Shown in pieces: positions 1-14,753 of a stretch of 48,949 nucleotides of DNA. Source of the DNA: Dimargaris cristalligena (Eukaryota; Kickxellomycota; Dimargaritomycetes; Dimargaritales; Dimargaritaceae); contig JANBQC010000165.1 of assembly GCA_027576995.1 (NCBI GenBank), forward strand, positions 1 to 48,949, given 5' to 3'. Positions within the stretch are counted from its first letter, which is position 1; every line of letters begins with the position of its first letter. The notes under the pieces were generated by a model that made no database searches, was not told the origin of the DNA, and saw nothing but the letters and a program-made list of their open reading frames with translations. Made by a program: the position numbers and the translations under genes.

Positions 1-260
1 GCGGGCATGGCCTTGTGCCACTGCTCCCAAAAGTATAAAAGCAGTCTGCATTCCCTGCCCTTATCCATCACCATTCATTCGTATCCTGTTCCGGTAACTT
101 CAACACGGTTATTGGCCTTTCTTTTCAGGCTACGCTATATCATTCTCCTCGACCGTTTCCTCCCACCATCTAGCCGAACTGTTGCGATTTACAACCCACA
201 ACTTATACATTTAGCTACAAGCCAGTTGTCTTCTTTTACCATCGCCAATATCCTAGCACG
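1..260 (+). promoter_or_regulatory. Promoter and 5' leader of the secreted Ser/Asp-repeat protein gene
   Basis: A TATAAAA box lies at 34-40, about 220 bp before the proposed start codon at 261. The rest is pyrimidine-rich, as is common for fungal leaders. The box fits a regulated rather than a constitutive gene, but that is inference. Confidence 0.45.
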
Positions 261-2416
261 ATGAGGTCTTCTTTCCTGTCCGTCTCCGTGGTCGGTATGG
301 CCCTCGCCAATTTCACCACCAGTTTTCCGCATGGGATTGGCTCTGTGAATACAGCGGTGGGTGGAAAACCTGCTCCGCAACTCCTTCGCCGTGCACTGGT
401 AAGTCAACGCGATGTCAGCCATGTGGTTTATCCCACAACCTCGTGGTTACCATATTGTCTCTTATTTCACATATCCCCCTCCCCGCTGTCTACATGGTCG
501 AATATCTGGTGTCTATATTTGTAGATAGTCCATATATTTGTTCCATAATTCCGGAACTTTATAATAAGTCCAAGGAAATAACATTATTTGAATACGTGAA
601 TTTAACCTAAACCCCCTTGGATATGTGGATATTTCTATTCAACTATCTGCATGCTTTTATTCGCTAATAATAGGGCGAGAAACGCCAGGATGCCACCGGT
701 TCATCCGGATACGGCCAGGATTATAAGCGTATGAATCCACTTGCCAGGAATCTAATGGAGAGCGACTGCGACTGCGACAGTGACAATGACAGTAACAACA
801 ACAACAACAGAGGCAGTGACAGAGAAAGCGACAGCGACATAGACAGCGATGGAGACAGCGGCAGTGACATAGACAGCGACATTATGCAGATGGTGAGATC
901 GGAGGCGGACTACTCGGCCTTCCTAACAGCCTTCAGCCTACCTGGTAAATGCAGGCGTTCATACGGCGAACAAATCCAGCCAGACCCGACTCTAAGCATA
1001 TTGGGCAACCATTACGCAGAACTGAAGGATTGAGCCGACAGCGTAGAGTATATACCGTCTAGCCTATTGACCCGCAGAAGTCTTGCCATCATGTTCCCTA
1101 TGGTTGCCCGTGCGCTTAAAGCAGGTACGGGTGAAATCCCCGAGTTAGATATGTTGATCGCCAGAGTGAACTCCAGTGACTATGGACCAGACCATGACTC
1201 GTTATCCAGTGGACTGCCTGGCCTGATCAGCACTAACCTGCCCAACAACTTGGCTCGGCAAACTTTGAGTTCCCTCCCCTATTTGGTGCAGGGCCACCTG
1301 GCCGCCCATTTCGTGATCAATAATAATTTGGAGGGGCTCAAAGGTATTATCCGCTCGTGGATTGCTAATCCCCAGGAACTCGTCCAACTGCCGGGTTTTG
1401 ATGATGCCTTATTCGAATTTACCCATGCGGTGACGGCTGATGACGACATGGGGACTTCAGCGGACCAGATGTCACTGGTCGAAGATTTGCTTAAGGGCAC
1501 GTACGACCCATACCTGTATGTGGACGTTCCCAAATTTGACCCTAAAAACAATGATCCTTTAGATACCAGGGGCGATCTGGCTCTCTACGATAACAAGGCC
1601 AGGTGGTCTATTGTCACCCTCTTTGCGTGGGCCATGGAGTACCAAATGGATAGGGTCGAGGAGCTTTTCGCGGAATTCGGGAACCCATTCCGCAACCGTG
1701 ATTTTCCGTGTTTGGTAACACTTGAATACTACTTTGCCTTCACATATCTTAATCCTATGTATTCGGAGAGTTCGCGATTTCTCAGTTCCAGGGAGCAATT
1801 TAGCTGTTTCCAGAATTTTTCCTTCCAGGGTTATGTCACTTTGTCTCCTTCTAGTAATCAGCCTGATGAGGTGCTGATTCGGGTTCGTCATAATCACCAG
1901 CTGACCCCCCAAATAGAAATGGAACCCGCTGATGATAACTCCACCTTCCCTATTTTGGCGAATAACCTGCAGCAACTTTTTGGCTTCATCGATAATTCAG
2001 ACGCCCGGCCAGATATCAATATTCGCATAGGTCCTATTCATGCATGGGCTGAGTCCCTCAATAGTGCGATTGAAGTTTGGGAGTCTATACACTCCTCCAA
2101 TACCGAAGACAGTCCAAATGCCGTCTCCGATAGTGCCGGTCCAACCTCTGCCATCCCCGGGAACCTGGTCTCCGGGGCTAATAAAATCGCCCAATTAGCT
2201 GGGGAGCTGGTGACTCAAGTGAAATTGTTTAAAGACAATTCAACCCCTGAATACAGAGAGTCCAATCCGGTTGCCACGAATGATATGGATGGCCTTCTAA
2301 ACATCCTGCGAAATCACCTGCTGGTTCTTAGTGAAAAATATTTATTCAAAGCTGTGATCCAGGAGGGGTTGAGCTGGTTTCGCGCCGAAGTGGGTGATCA
2401 AAAGGCTTGGCCCTAA
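261..2416 (+). CDS. Secreted protein of unknown function with Ser/Asp-repeat region
   Basis: I do not recognise this family. Proposed exons are 261-398, 674-944 and 1047-2416 (592 aa). Exon 1 encodes a hydrophobic, signal-peptide-like start (MRSSFLSVSVVGMALA) followed by dibasic sites (LLRRAL, then GEKRQ across the splice junction) suited to Kex2-type processing. Exon 2 contains a highly acidic stretch built of Asp/Ser and Asn runs, about residues 73-110, written by a degenerate GACAGY hexanucleotide repeat. The remaining ~450 residues are a non-repetitive, probably globular domain rich in aromatic and acidic residues, with no motif I can name. Intron 1 has GTAAGT...TAG and joins in phase 0. 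Intron 2 (GTAAAT at 945, GTAG ending 1046) is inferred because an in-frame TGA at 1031-1033 otherwise splits one open frame. Secretion, the acidic repeat and a TATA promoter would suit an extracellular or cell-wall protein. Alternative: a gene broken by the TGA. Confidence 0.6.
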
Positions 2417-3188
2417 GAGCTGGACCCAGTAGTAGCAGTATTTGCGTCTACTCAACTAGCACGTGGATTACGAAACCCGCATTTGTGTGTTTCCTTTATA
2501 TTTAGGTGTTTCTATGCGATTCATTTAGTTTGGTATTTAAAAATGGGTGACTATAAAACCGTATACTAAAATTCAGTTCAGATTCCCGTTTTCTGTCATC
2601 GCACGCAGTTGTAGTACTGATAAGACCAGGATAAGCTGAAAGGTACCAGCAAGACCTCAGGCCATTGTAATTGACAGCTAAACCTACACCTTTCTGGGTG
2701 CCGTACAGCAGGGGGTGCATATGACACATCTCCACTGGTTAGATGATCAAATATCCGGTGATTCTGGTCAGCAATCTGTACGGGATAACACATTCAGATA
2801 ATGACTTCAAGGCTCCTCTTGGAACCAACCCCGTATATAGGGCGTATATATAGATCCATTTCAAGGACCCGCCTTTGGGCACTCAAAGACCGGAATCACC
2901 CATCGGGTTTCCTTTTAATAAGTACCGATCGAGACCACTCCTGCAGCTATACTGGTTAAGAAGCCCATGGCGAGGGCGTTGGTATTAGACTAGAGTGGTA
3001 TACTCACACATTATTTGCAGTACAATATAGCAAAACCCAACATCGTGAGGAGGTTATTCAATAGTAGAGGAGTATTGATTCAAATAAAGTAACTCGCCAA
3101 ATACAAGCTGTGGCTGTACCAGAGCCTGCTTTTTATTCAAACGTAGCCAGCCTTTTATATCTATTTTATTTTGCGTGTGTGGCAACCC
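2417..3188. other. Convergent intergenic spacer
   Basis: Lies between the 3' ends of the secreted-protein gene and DCC1. AT-rich, with minus-strand AATAAA-type signals (TTTATT near 3131) that could serve DCC1. No coding sequence or repeat was recognised. Confidence 0.5.
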
Positions 3189-4415
3189 TCAGTGCGTTCG
3201 GAGTCGGGAGGAATAAACTGTGTGGCCCTGTTGCTTAGAAATGCGGCAAAACTTCAGAATAAGGGCGTCCAGTTTTTTGGATGAAACGGCCAAGTGCTCG
3301 AGAAACGGCTGCATTTCCTCAGGGTTCCAGTGGGCCTGTGTCTGAAAAAGGGCTCGGAAACACTGGTTGGTGTCGGTAGGTAAATCACGCGCAGGGAAAT
3401 AGCGTAGATAGTTCAGCTGATCCCGGTCGCTCTTATATTTTATAACCAGCCCACGAAGATAATTCCAATCCAGAACCGCCGACTCGGGTACTAAGGCCTG
3501 CCAGGCCGCATGGAAGTCCGTTTGGGGCCACTGCCGCTGGGGTTCGGCCTCGAGTAACTGACAGGCCATGAATCGGGCCAACTTCACTAAATCTAAGGAG
3601 AAAATCAGGCCTGGCTGGCCGGGGTCGCTTGCCGCGTTATTTAGGGGTGGTTTGGAAGGCTCGGTTACGCCCGACTCATTCTTCCCAGGGAGGCTAAAGT
3701 ACTGGAGGGTTTGCACTATCAGGGTCGGAGGAATACCGTGATCTTGCAGCTGATCGATACAAATCTGCGACGGTACCCGGTCTAGCGGGATGTCTTCGAT
3801 GGTCAAGGTCGCGAGGATAAGTTGAATGACGGACCGTAGATAGCCGGGATCTATCAGCCGGTAGTAGCCATCTAACTGCATGACGCCCTCCTCGAATAGA
3901 TGGCGACCAAGGGAACCGTCGTCAAGCTGGATTTGATCCGACAGGTCCGTCCACGTTAGCAAGGTCTGGTCCTGAAGCAGTAGGGTTTCGTACTCGGGGC
4001 CCCGATAGGCGGTGCTCTGCATCAGGCTGCGGATGCGGTGGAAGCGCGGTGGACACGGTTCTACTTCAATGTGGTGATCCAGGACATCGCGGATGCATAG
4101 TTCCGGAAGAGAGGAGGCCGGGTCAGCGAGATCAGGCGCCGTGGTTTCAGTCAAGCGGGGCTGGACAATGAGTAGAGCATTGGACACATGGACCTGCCGC
4201 ACGTCATAGGAAGCGACCGGAGTACATAGAACCGCCGAATCGTCTTTCAAGCCGCGGAGTTGTAGAACGGTTGGCCTGTTTTCGGAGCCTAGTGGTTCTT
4301 CGGCAGTTAGCTGTTCGAGAAGGGCAGCAGGGAGCTCAAAAAGGCGGTTTCCGCTGTGTAGTTTGTACGAAGGGTCATACACCAGCTGGAAAGGCATTGG
4401 TGCTGGGGGTGCCAT
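3189..4415 (-). CDS. DCC1: Sister chromatid cohesion protein Dcc1
   Basis: Dcc1 is a subunit, with Ctf8 and Ctf18, of the alternative replication factor C clamp loader that acts at replication forks and supports sister chromatid cohesion in the nucleus. The 408-residue product starts with the family's N-terminal pattern: a Leu/Glu-rich strand (NRLFELPAALLEQL), then a segment with AVLCTPVASYDVRQVHVSNA, which matches the conserved 'LCT...ty.lR.v..SN..ll' block. The C-terminal half (helical and winged-helix region in known Dcc1) is also present, and length matches yeast and human Dcc1 (about 380-393). A single exon. The frame is open for 54 further codons upstream (to 4577), but that part is low in family-like sequence, so I chose the Met at 4415. 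Divergently transcribed from ARG5,6 over a ~780 bp shared promoter. Confidence 0.88.
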   Translation of the reverse strand: MAPPAPMPFQLVYDPSYKLHSGNRLFELPAALLEQLTAEEPLGSENRPTVLQLRGLKDDSAVLCTPVASYDVRQVHVSNALLIVQPRLTETTAPDLADPASSLPELCIRDVLDHHIEVEPCPPRFHRIRSLMQSTAYRGPEYETLLLQDQTLLTWTDLSDQIQLDDGSLGRHLFEEGVMQLDGYYRLIDPGYLRSVIQLILATLTIEDIPLDRVPSQICIDQLQDHGIPPTLIVQTLQYFSLPGKNESGVTEPSKPPLNNAASDPGQPGLIFSLDLVKLARFMACQLLEAEPQRQWPQTDFHAAWQALVPESAVLDWNYLRGLVIKYKSDRDQLNYLRYFPARDLPTDTNQCFRALFQTQAHWNPEEMQPFLEHLAVSSKKLDALILKFCRISKQQGHTVYSSRLRTH

Positions 4416-7867
<3,452 letters not shown>

Positions 7868-8552
7868 GTCAGATGGGTATTGGCTAATCTACGCTTTTAT
7901 CCCTCAAAGGGTGTTTGAGGTTTTTTTTCTAAAAAAAACGCTACATATTTATTCACCTACTCATACCACTGTCCAAAATATCTGTATAATTAAAGTTAGC
8001 CATTAGTGGATGTTACGACTTAGCAGTGGATCGCTTGGTAAGGATATGGGAAAGATTCAACCAGGCTGTATAACATAAAATCCGTTGGATGAGGCAAATA
8101 GTATTGGTTAATAATGAATCTCCCGCACATTTCCTCATATGCCTACCATTTAAACGCTTATACAGTTGGGCCGAATTTCACCCATATTAAGAGTTAATAT
8201 AGTTACTGGCTCATTGGCCAGACTAAGATTGGTTAGGTGGGCTAACCCACATGATAGTTACTGACCTTGTCTACCCAAAAGCCAGAGATAAGGCCAGTAA
8301 GAGGACGTGGTGCAAGATCTATCAGTAACCCTTGGGGAAGAGGGGCGTTTGTCACCTGGAATTAGGTATAGTAAATGTACTTAATCAAATTGTAACTCAA
8401 AGACACCTCTAAAGAGAGATATAATCCAGTACTTCACCATTTGCCAGGATTTCAATTGCAATATAAGCTTTATTTATTAAGTAGGACCTTGAATGGGCCC
8501 CTTCACCAATAAACTATATTTGGAACAATGCATATAATATGGACCAACTGTT
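7868..8552. other. Intergenic spacer with one MITE copy
   Basis: AT-rich spacer between the convergent ends of ARG5,6 and lipase A. It contains the inverted-repeat element at 8045-8186 and a minus-strand AATAAA-type signal near 8468 that could end lipase A transcripts. Nothing else was recognised. Confidence 0.5.
8045..8186 (+). mobile_element. MITE copy 1 (TATGGG...CCCATA family)
   Basis: A 142 bp element starting TATGGGA and ending CCCATA. It carries the family core CAGGCTGTATAAC near the left end and TTATACAGTTGGGCCGAA near the right end, which are inverted repeats of each other. It aligns over its full length with the copies at 10649, 22889, 27804 and (reverse) 14226. It has no coding capacity. 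Confidence 0.8.
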
Positions 8553-9858
8553 CTACATTTCAACATCCCAAACCCAATGGTGGTCCTTGGTAGTAAAATC
8601 GCGGGGCTTCACACTTAGAAATCCATGCGGGTTGGGCTTGTTGTCAACTTGGGGGTAGTAAGTCGCCTTGCGACCACTTTCGCCTGGTTTGATCCAAACT
8701 TCGCCATCTTCGTGGCGGTAGCCTATCAAACGCGGTGGCAAATGGGGCACGACGTCGTTTTGGTTAACTACAGATAGACTGTCGAGATTCAGCGAGTTGT
8801 AGTGTTCAATGTAAGGCTGGTTGCCGACGCGTGGTTTACCAAACGTCACCACGCGTACTTTATGGGCCAGATGCTGGTTTCGATGGACAAAATCAACAGC
8901 TGTTATAGACGCTATGGCTACGCGAGATTTTGTAAACAGGAGCAAACATAGTAGGTACCACGATTCATTAGTTCCCTATCTCAATAATCAGCATCCAAAG
9001 GTAGGGCTGTGTGGGGTGGGTATTCCTCCACAGAGGATGGGCACACATGTTCCATTAAGCTCCTCGGTGATTCGATTGATTTGCCGGGTAGGGGCGTGTA
9101 AAATTATATGGTTCCTTTGATTCAGGCGCAAGGCGGCCCTAATAACTCAACTGATCGTATTTTGCGGCTGTTTGACTTACCTGCTCCCATGGAATGGCCA
9201 ACTATAGTTAAGTGATACTCGGGGTACATGTGAAGCAATTCCCGGATTTTGCAATACAGGCGATTGCCGACATCATCAAATGAATCCAGAAATCCGGCAT
9301 GAACGTGGCTGTTCTTGACCCATTTAGGCCAGCGCTTCATCAGGAATTTCATGTCAGTGAGGGCTTCAGCAATATCGGTGGTGCCACGAAAAACCAAACA
9401 AACCGATGTTAAATCGTGATTGATGGCCACATAGCCCACGGTGCGCTGGTATTTGGATGCAAAACGCCTTACCATCTGCGAATTAGTAATTTTATCAAAT
9501 TCCCTATGGTTCCATTGCGCAACTGCTCGGTATGAGATGGCGGCCAAACTGGATAGACATACTCGTTGTAAGTCAAAGGGACGGAAGGGATGGAAACAGC
9601 GAACCATCGAAACAAGGTCAGTGTCGGATCTGGTAAACTATATGATAACAACTTTTGGATCGCATCTGGTGGCCATTCACCCCAACTACAGTATTTACGG
9701 TTTTTTGGTAATGATTAGTTTAATACATTTTTTCCCTACCTGGCGTAAAGTCGGAGGCGCTGGATATCGCATTCGGGAACTTCAGCGACCGGAAATCTGC
9801 CTACCATATGAGGAATGACGTTGATAGACGGAGCCATACCAATGATTAAGATTGCGCG
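8553..9858 (-). CDS. Secreted class 3 lipase A (5' end unresolved)
   Basis: A triacylglycerol lipase-like serine hydrolase of the fungal class 3 (Rhizomucor miehei) type. Exons, minus strand: 9858-9740, 9548-9181 and 8917-8553, with lengths 119, 368 and 365 nt, exactly those of lipases C and D. Recognisable blocks are YVAINHD, LVFRGT, the nucleophile elbow GHSMGA (split by an intron after the first base of the next codon), FGKPRVGN, the Asp segment VNQNDVVPHLPP, and the catalytic His in KDHHWVWD. By analogy with C and D, a tiny first exon carrying the start Met and the start of a signal peptide should lie upstream of 9858. Here it could not be fixed; an internal Met at 9837 would give 276 aa without a signal peptide. 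First gene of a four-member tandem array, closest to lipase B in sequence. Confidence 0.82.
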
Positions 9859-10934
9859 CTTGATATCTTTCCGCCAATTTAGGGCTACCGATTCTACAGC
9901 AAATAAAAGAGTTGGACTATCCGAAAATAAATTAAGAATTGGGGGGTTTAAATGGCATGTCTTATGCGAAAATAACCGGTGCTTTGTTAGCGGGTGCTTA
10001 AAATGCGAATCAGTACATTATTTAAAATGAATTGATGAAAGCTCATAATTAGTAAGAATGGAGGAAGTTAGCCCTCTCTTAAAAATAAAATAACAATGTG
10101 AAATGGGTAATGGGTAATGTAATTGGAAGTGGTTAGTTGAGGCAAGGATAGTTCAATTATCGATACGCCGTTTTCTTTCACGCATGCCCAGTAAACATTG
10201 GGGGGCTGAGATCGCCTGATCCAATCTGAAACACACAGGTCTGATTGCGATCAATCATAAGCGGCGCAGCATTCTAACTGGCTAATTGGTCTTTAGACCA
10301 AGTTTTTCTTCAGAAAACAGGCGGTTTCATCTGAGTACTATGCCCTGAAAACCATCACCATGCCCTAACTATAAATGCAAAACCCAAGACTAGGATAGGA
10401 ACATTTAATTTATATATTTGTAATTTGTAACAATTTCTTTAGCTAAGTGGATGGGCGATAATTTACTAGCCAATTGTGTATTGGATAGCCTGGGTGATAT
10501 ACTGGCATCAAAACGAAAAACCAAACCCACACCTGCATTGAAAGAAAAAATGAGGCCAGAATATGATAACCATCCTGAGGTGACGAATATGGCCTATAAC
10601 CATCCACAACAAATAAAACCAGTGCTAGCAGACCTAGAGCCTGCTCAATATGGGAGAGGCTCAACCAGGCTGTATAACGAAAAATCCATTAGATGAGGAA
10701 AATACTACTGGCTAGAAATGGATCACTCACCCATTTTCTCGTGCACTTATCATTTAAATCTCTATACAGCTGGGCCGAGTATCGCCCATATCAATATGAA
10801 AGAACTATTATTTTACCTATAGCATTAGCCATACTAATTGGAGCAATTTATGGAATCTTAATGTGACTGTACCAAGAATTTTAGTTGGTTAGGTTAATTT
10901 TCGCCAATGGCTATTCCACAGTAGGATAGCAGGC
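9859..10934. other. Spacer between lipase A and lipase B
   Basis: AT-rich spacer holding the possible first exon and promoter of lipase A, the 3' region of lipase B and MITE copy 2 at 10649-10790. No other gene was seen. Confidence 0.5.
10649..10790 (+). mobile_element. MITE copy 2
   Basis: A 142 bp copy, TATGGGAGA...CGCCCATA, in the same orientation as copies 1, 3 and 4. The left inner block GGCTGTATAACGAAAAATCC and the right block CTATACAGCTGGGCCGAG are conserved. Flanks are AT-rich intergenic DNA. Confidence 0.8.
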
Positions 10935-12212
10935 TCACATTTCTACATCCCAGACCCAGTGGTGGTCCTTAACGCTGGGATTTTTCGGTTTCACACTTAG
11001 GATGCTGGCCGGATTGGGCCGATTATCCACCTGGGGGTAAAAAAAACGTCTCGTAATCGCTACAATTCGGTTTGATCCAGACCTCGCCACTCTCGTGCCG
11101 GTACCCTAGCAAACGCGGCGGCAAGTGAGGTACAACGTCATTCTTGTTAACCACCGAAAAACTATCGAGGTCCAGTGAGTTGTAGTGCTGGATGTAGGCT
11201 TCATTGCCAACCCGGGGTTTACCAAAAGTCACCACACGTACTTTTTCGGCCAAGCATTGGTTTCGGTGGATAAAATCGACAGCAGCAATGGAGGCAAGGG
11301 CTAAAGAAACACACAGATATATAAATAGCATATGATTATAAATGTGGAAGATTGATCCGAAAAATAATTAGACAAACCGCACTTACTAGAAACCATGAGT
11401 GGCGAACATTATATGGATATGTCTATGCTACCTTGGCAACCTCTGCTGTAGGGCAAACCGCGAAAATGGGTCGTGAGGGTATGAGTTTCGGCTTACCTGC
11501 ACCCAATGAATGGCCGGAAATAGTTAAGTGATACTCTGGATACTTGAGAAGCAGCTCCACAATCTTCTTAAATAGACAATCGCTAACTTCCCAGTAGGAC
11601 TCTAGAAACCTGGCATGGACGCGGCTCTTATGAACCCATTTAGGCCATCGCTTCATTTTAAACTTTACATCGGTTAGAACTTGGGCAATATCGAGGGTGC
11701 CGCGAAAAACGAGGCTAACCGATTGCAAATCGTGATTGATGGCCACATAGCCCACGGTGCGCTGGTACTTGGTCGCAAACCGCTTCACCATTACCGAATT
11801 AGTGATTCTATCACATTCCTGACATTGCCACTTTGAAACGGTTCGGTAAGACAAGGCAGCCAGGCTAAATAAGAATATAATCACCAAAGTGCATTGTATT
11901 AGAAACTGGAATAGTGTACCATGTAATTACAATCCCGATCCGGGGAGAATATCATGGTAAATATACAACTAATCGTCATCATCCAAACCTAGCATTCTAT
12001 TGATGCTAAAAATTACGAATCCAGGACTTACGATAATATTTAACCTACCTGGCATAAAGTTTGAGGCGATAAATGTCACTTTCCGGAACCTCGGCGACGG
12101 GGAAATCACATTCTATAGCGCTACCACCGCTGGTGCTGTTAGAGATGGGCATACTGTTGAATAAGCCAGATGCTAGGCAAGCGACGGCCACAATTATATT
12201 TATATACACTTG
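10935..12212 (-). CDS. Class 3 lipase B, frameshifted (possible pseudogene)
   Basis: Same family and architecture as lipase A. Exons, minus strand: one ending at 12049 (upstream limit uncertain, perhaps 12212), 11864-11497 (368 nt) and 11300-10935. The upstream exon reads through a hydrophobic signal-peptide-like stretch (IIVAVACLASGLF). Conserved parts are YVAINHD, LVFRGT, the elbow GHSLGA, FGKPRVGN and VNKNDVVPHLPP. The last exon is 366 nt, one more than the 365 nt of the other three lipases. The extra base lies in a run of eight T (minus strand; 8 A on the plus strand at 11039-11046). As written, the frame changes there and stops after LPPGG, losing the catalytic-His segment, which is still intact in the neighbouring frame (KDHHWVWD). 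Either a young pseudogene or a homopolymer sequencing error. Confidence 0.75.
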
Positions 12213-13274
12213 CTAGATTAGTCGACTGCATTATTCATATGGTAAGAGCAGAGTAGTTCGGCAGGAAATGGCAGGCTCCTTAACAATCAGTACCTTTAAA
12301 TTGTTGGCATGCAAAGTACGCGGTGTTAAATTAGGAAGTCGGTTGTTTTAATCGGGTATTGATTCTATAGGTGAATGCTGTGCTATTGCATAAAGTAGAA
12401 TTTTAGGTATACAGCAAAGTGAAACAGGAAAATATGGTTTTGGAAATATCATTGACGGGCTTATATCCTCCATCCACGTTCAGAGGGCTGGGTAATATGT
12501 TTAGCCCAATGTTTCAGAAAGGCCCAGCCAATTGATATTAAGCGGTATTTTCAAATGGGCCATTCATACAGCAGTGCCCCACCAAATAGTAAGGAATGGT
12601 ACCCTAAAGGTACAGAAAGCCAACGTACGCTGGTCTCCTCCCCAACTACGCTCCAAACACATAGATTAGCTGCTTACCAGAATGTATGGTGCATATTCTA
12701 TAACCAAATACGACCAGGTGGGGTCAAAGGGAGTGTTACCGTAGGTGGAGTTCCGAGTGGGGAGGGTGAGCAGACAATTCAATAAAATCACAATTTATAT
12801 TTACTCGTTAATGTCGAACCCAGACTTTCCGGTTGGATAAACCGGTTTTATACGTCCTTGGTTGGTTTCTCTGGCTCAGTTGAGTCGGCTATCGCACGCA
12901 CTACGTTGGACTGGGGATCAGGAGAGGGGGGAGTCACGTGAGGTGTCAGGGGCTCCGGGGATCCCTTGGTTTAATGGTTGCAATTCATGATTTCTCACTT
13001 TGACGTAGCGCTCCCATTACCCTTGATATCCCAACTGAGGTTTCCCCAAAAACGAATAGGGGTTATATTATTTATACGCTGTATCCTATAACATTGATAC
13101 TCAATTGATGAAATTGTATTTTATAGCAGAGCGACATGCACTTTTACAAACGTCTACCCAACACTGGATATATTTTACTAAATCAATGCACTTCTAAAAA
13201 TAATATACTATATCAACACTAGCCCCTAGCCGTAAGACACAATGTGAATAATGATAAATGCCATTTACACAAAT
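12213..13274. other. Spacer between lipase B and lipase C
   Basis: Contains the presumed 5' end of lipase B and, from about 13010, sequence shared with the region downstream of lipase D (around 17925). This marks the 3' edge of the segmental duplication. No further gene was recognised. Confidence 0.45.
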
Positions 13275-14753
13275 TTACATCTCAACATTCCAAGCCCAGT
13301 GGTGATCCTTTCTACTGAGGTTTCGGAACTTCACGCTGGCCGAGCAGTTGGGGTTAGCATCGTTGTCTACCTGGGGGCATGAAATGGTTGTGTTGCTGTT
13401 GCTGTCCGGCTTTATCCAGTTTTCGCCGTTTTCATGGCGGTATCCCAGAGTTTTGGGTGGCAAATGAGGTACAATGTCGTCTTTGTTAACCACGAAAAGG
13501 CTGTCGAGGTCGAGGGAGTTGTAATGATCAGCGTACTCCTGGTTACCAACCCGTGGTTTCCCGAACGTCACCACTCGCATAATATTAGTCAGGGTTTTGT
13601 TGCGGTGGACAAAGTCGACCGCGGCCAGGGAGGCAAGTGCTGAACGAAAAGCACGTTCATGAGTGTGAGGGGAACCAGAAAGTAATTAGAGAGTTGAAAT
13701 AAAAAAGCATATCCATTTCAGTAACTATCAATCAACAACTAAGTGCCTAATAAAATAATCGGATCATAAGCTAATAGGTAGTCTAATAAGATAATAGCGT
13801 AGTTCAACCTACCTGCCCCCAGGGAGTGGCCCGATATAGTTAGATTATGACTAGGGTGCTTTGCAAGCTGGCCGGTAACCTGTGTATACAAGGAATCACT
13901 CACGGACTCATAGGCCTCTAAAAAGCCGGTGTGGACGGCACTGTCCTTAGCCCAGTCGGGCCAATCCTTCTTCTTGATTTGCAGGTCGGTCAAATACTGG
14001 TTAATGTTATCCGTGCCGCGGAAAACCATACTAACCGACTTGATATCATTGTTTATGGCCACATAGCCTACAGCGCGCTTGTTCTTGGACTGGAAATTGC
14101 CCACCAAAGTAGAATCAGCGACTTTAGCACATTCATCGCAGTCCCACGAGGTAATGTTATCGTACGAAATCGCCGCAAGTCTATAGGCAAGAAAATAAAA
14201 GTGGTATTGGTTATTCTGTATTATATATGGGTGAAATTCGGCCCAGCTATATAAGGGTTTACATTATACGTGTATGGGAAAATATATGGGAAATGTATTT
14301 TTAACTATAATATTGGCCGAATCTAATGGATTTTTCGTTATACGGCTTGGATGAATTTCTCCCATATTCACAATAGGTAGAACAATGAAGTATTCTAGTG
14401 GCGCTACGTGTAAATACGTGCTGGTCGATCAAATAACAATCCCCGCTTGAAACATGTGTAAAACTTCTTGACAGGCACCTCTGTGGTTGCTCTTACCTGG
14501 CGTAGATCTTGAGGTCGTCGATTTGTTGGTTTGAGAGTTGAGTGGTGACAAACTCTTTGCGTGTAACAACAAGGCCGGTGGCTAATACGGCACCAATGAG
14601 GCCTCCGACGAGGGACTAGAGGAAAGTCGTAATAGAATTGCAGTATAACATGAAAGTTAGATAGGTTGGGCAACTTGACCGATTTGGGCATTATTAAATT
14701 CGTTGTTGAACGGAGCCGTATGCATAAAAAAGAGGTATTACTTTAAGTAGCAT
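13275..14753 (-). CDS. Secreted class 3 lipase C
   Basis: Predicted extracellular lipase of the Rhizomucor type, 287 aa. Four exons, minus strand: 14753-14742, 14615-14497, 14180-13813 and 13639-13275. Exon 1 is only 12 nt (MLLK). It splices in phase 0 to SLVGGLIGAVLATGLVV, and together they form a typical signal peptide. The catalytic triad by family position is Ser163 (GHSLG, with the intron just after the elbow), Asp221 (NKDDIVPHLPP) and His279 (KDHHWAW). Cysteine pairs (WDCDEC and SCPQVDN...NC) may form disulphides. Intron 2 is 316 nt, against 180 nt in lipase D, because it holds a MITE. About 88% identical to lipase D over the last exon's 101 residues. Confidence 0.88.
14226..14366 (-). 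mobile_element. MITE copy 5, inside lipase C intron 2
   Basis: A 141 bp copy in reverse orientation: TATGGGTGAAATTC at the left and TGAATTTCTCCCATA at the right. The paralogous intron of lipase D (around 19255-19265) lacks it. There the sequence runs ATTATA-TA-TTTACA, whereas C reads ATTATA-TA-[TGGG...CCCA]-TA-TTCACA. The comparison shows insertion at TA with duplication of TA. Confidence 0.85.
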
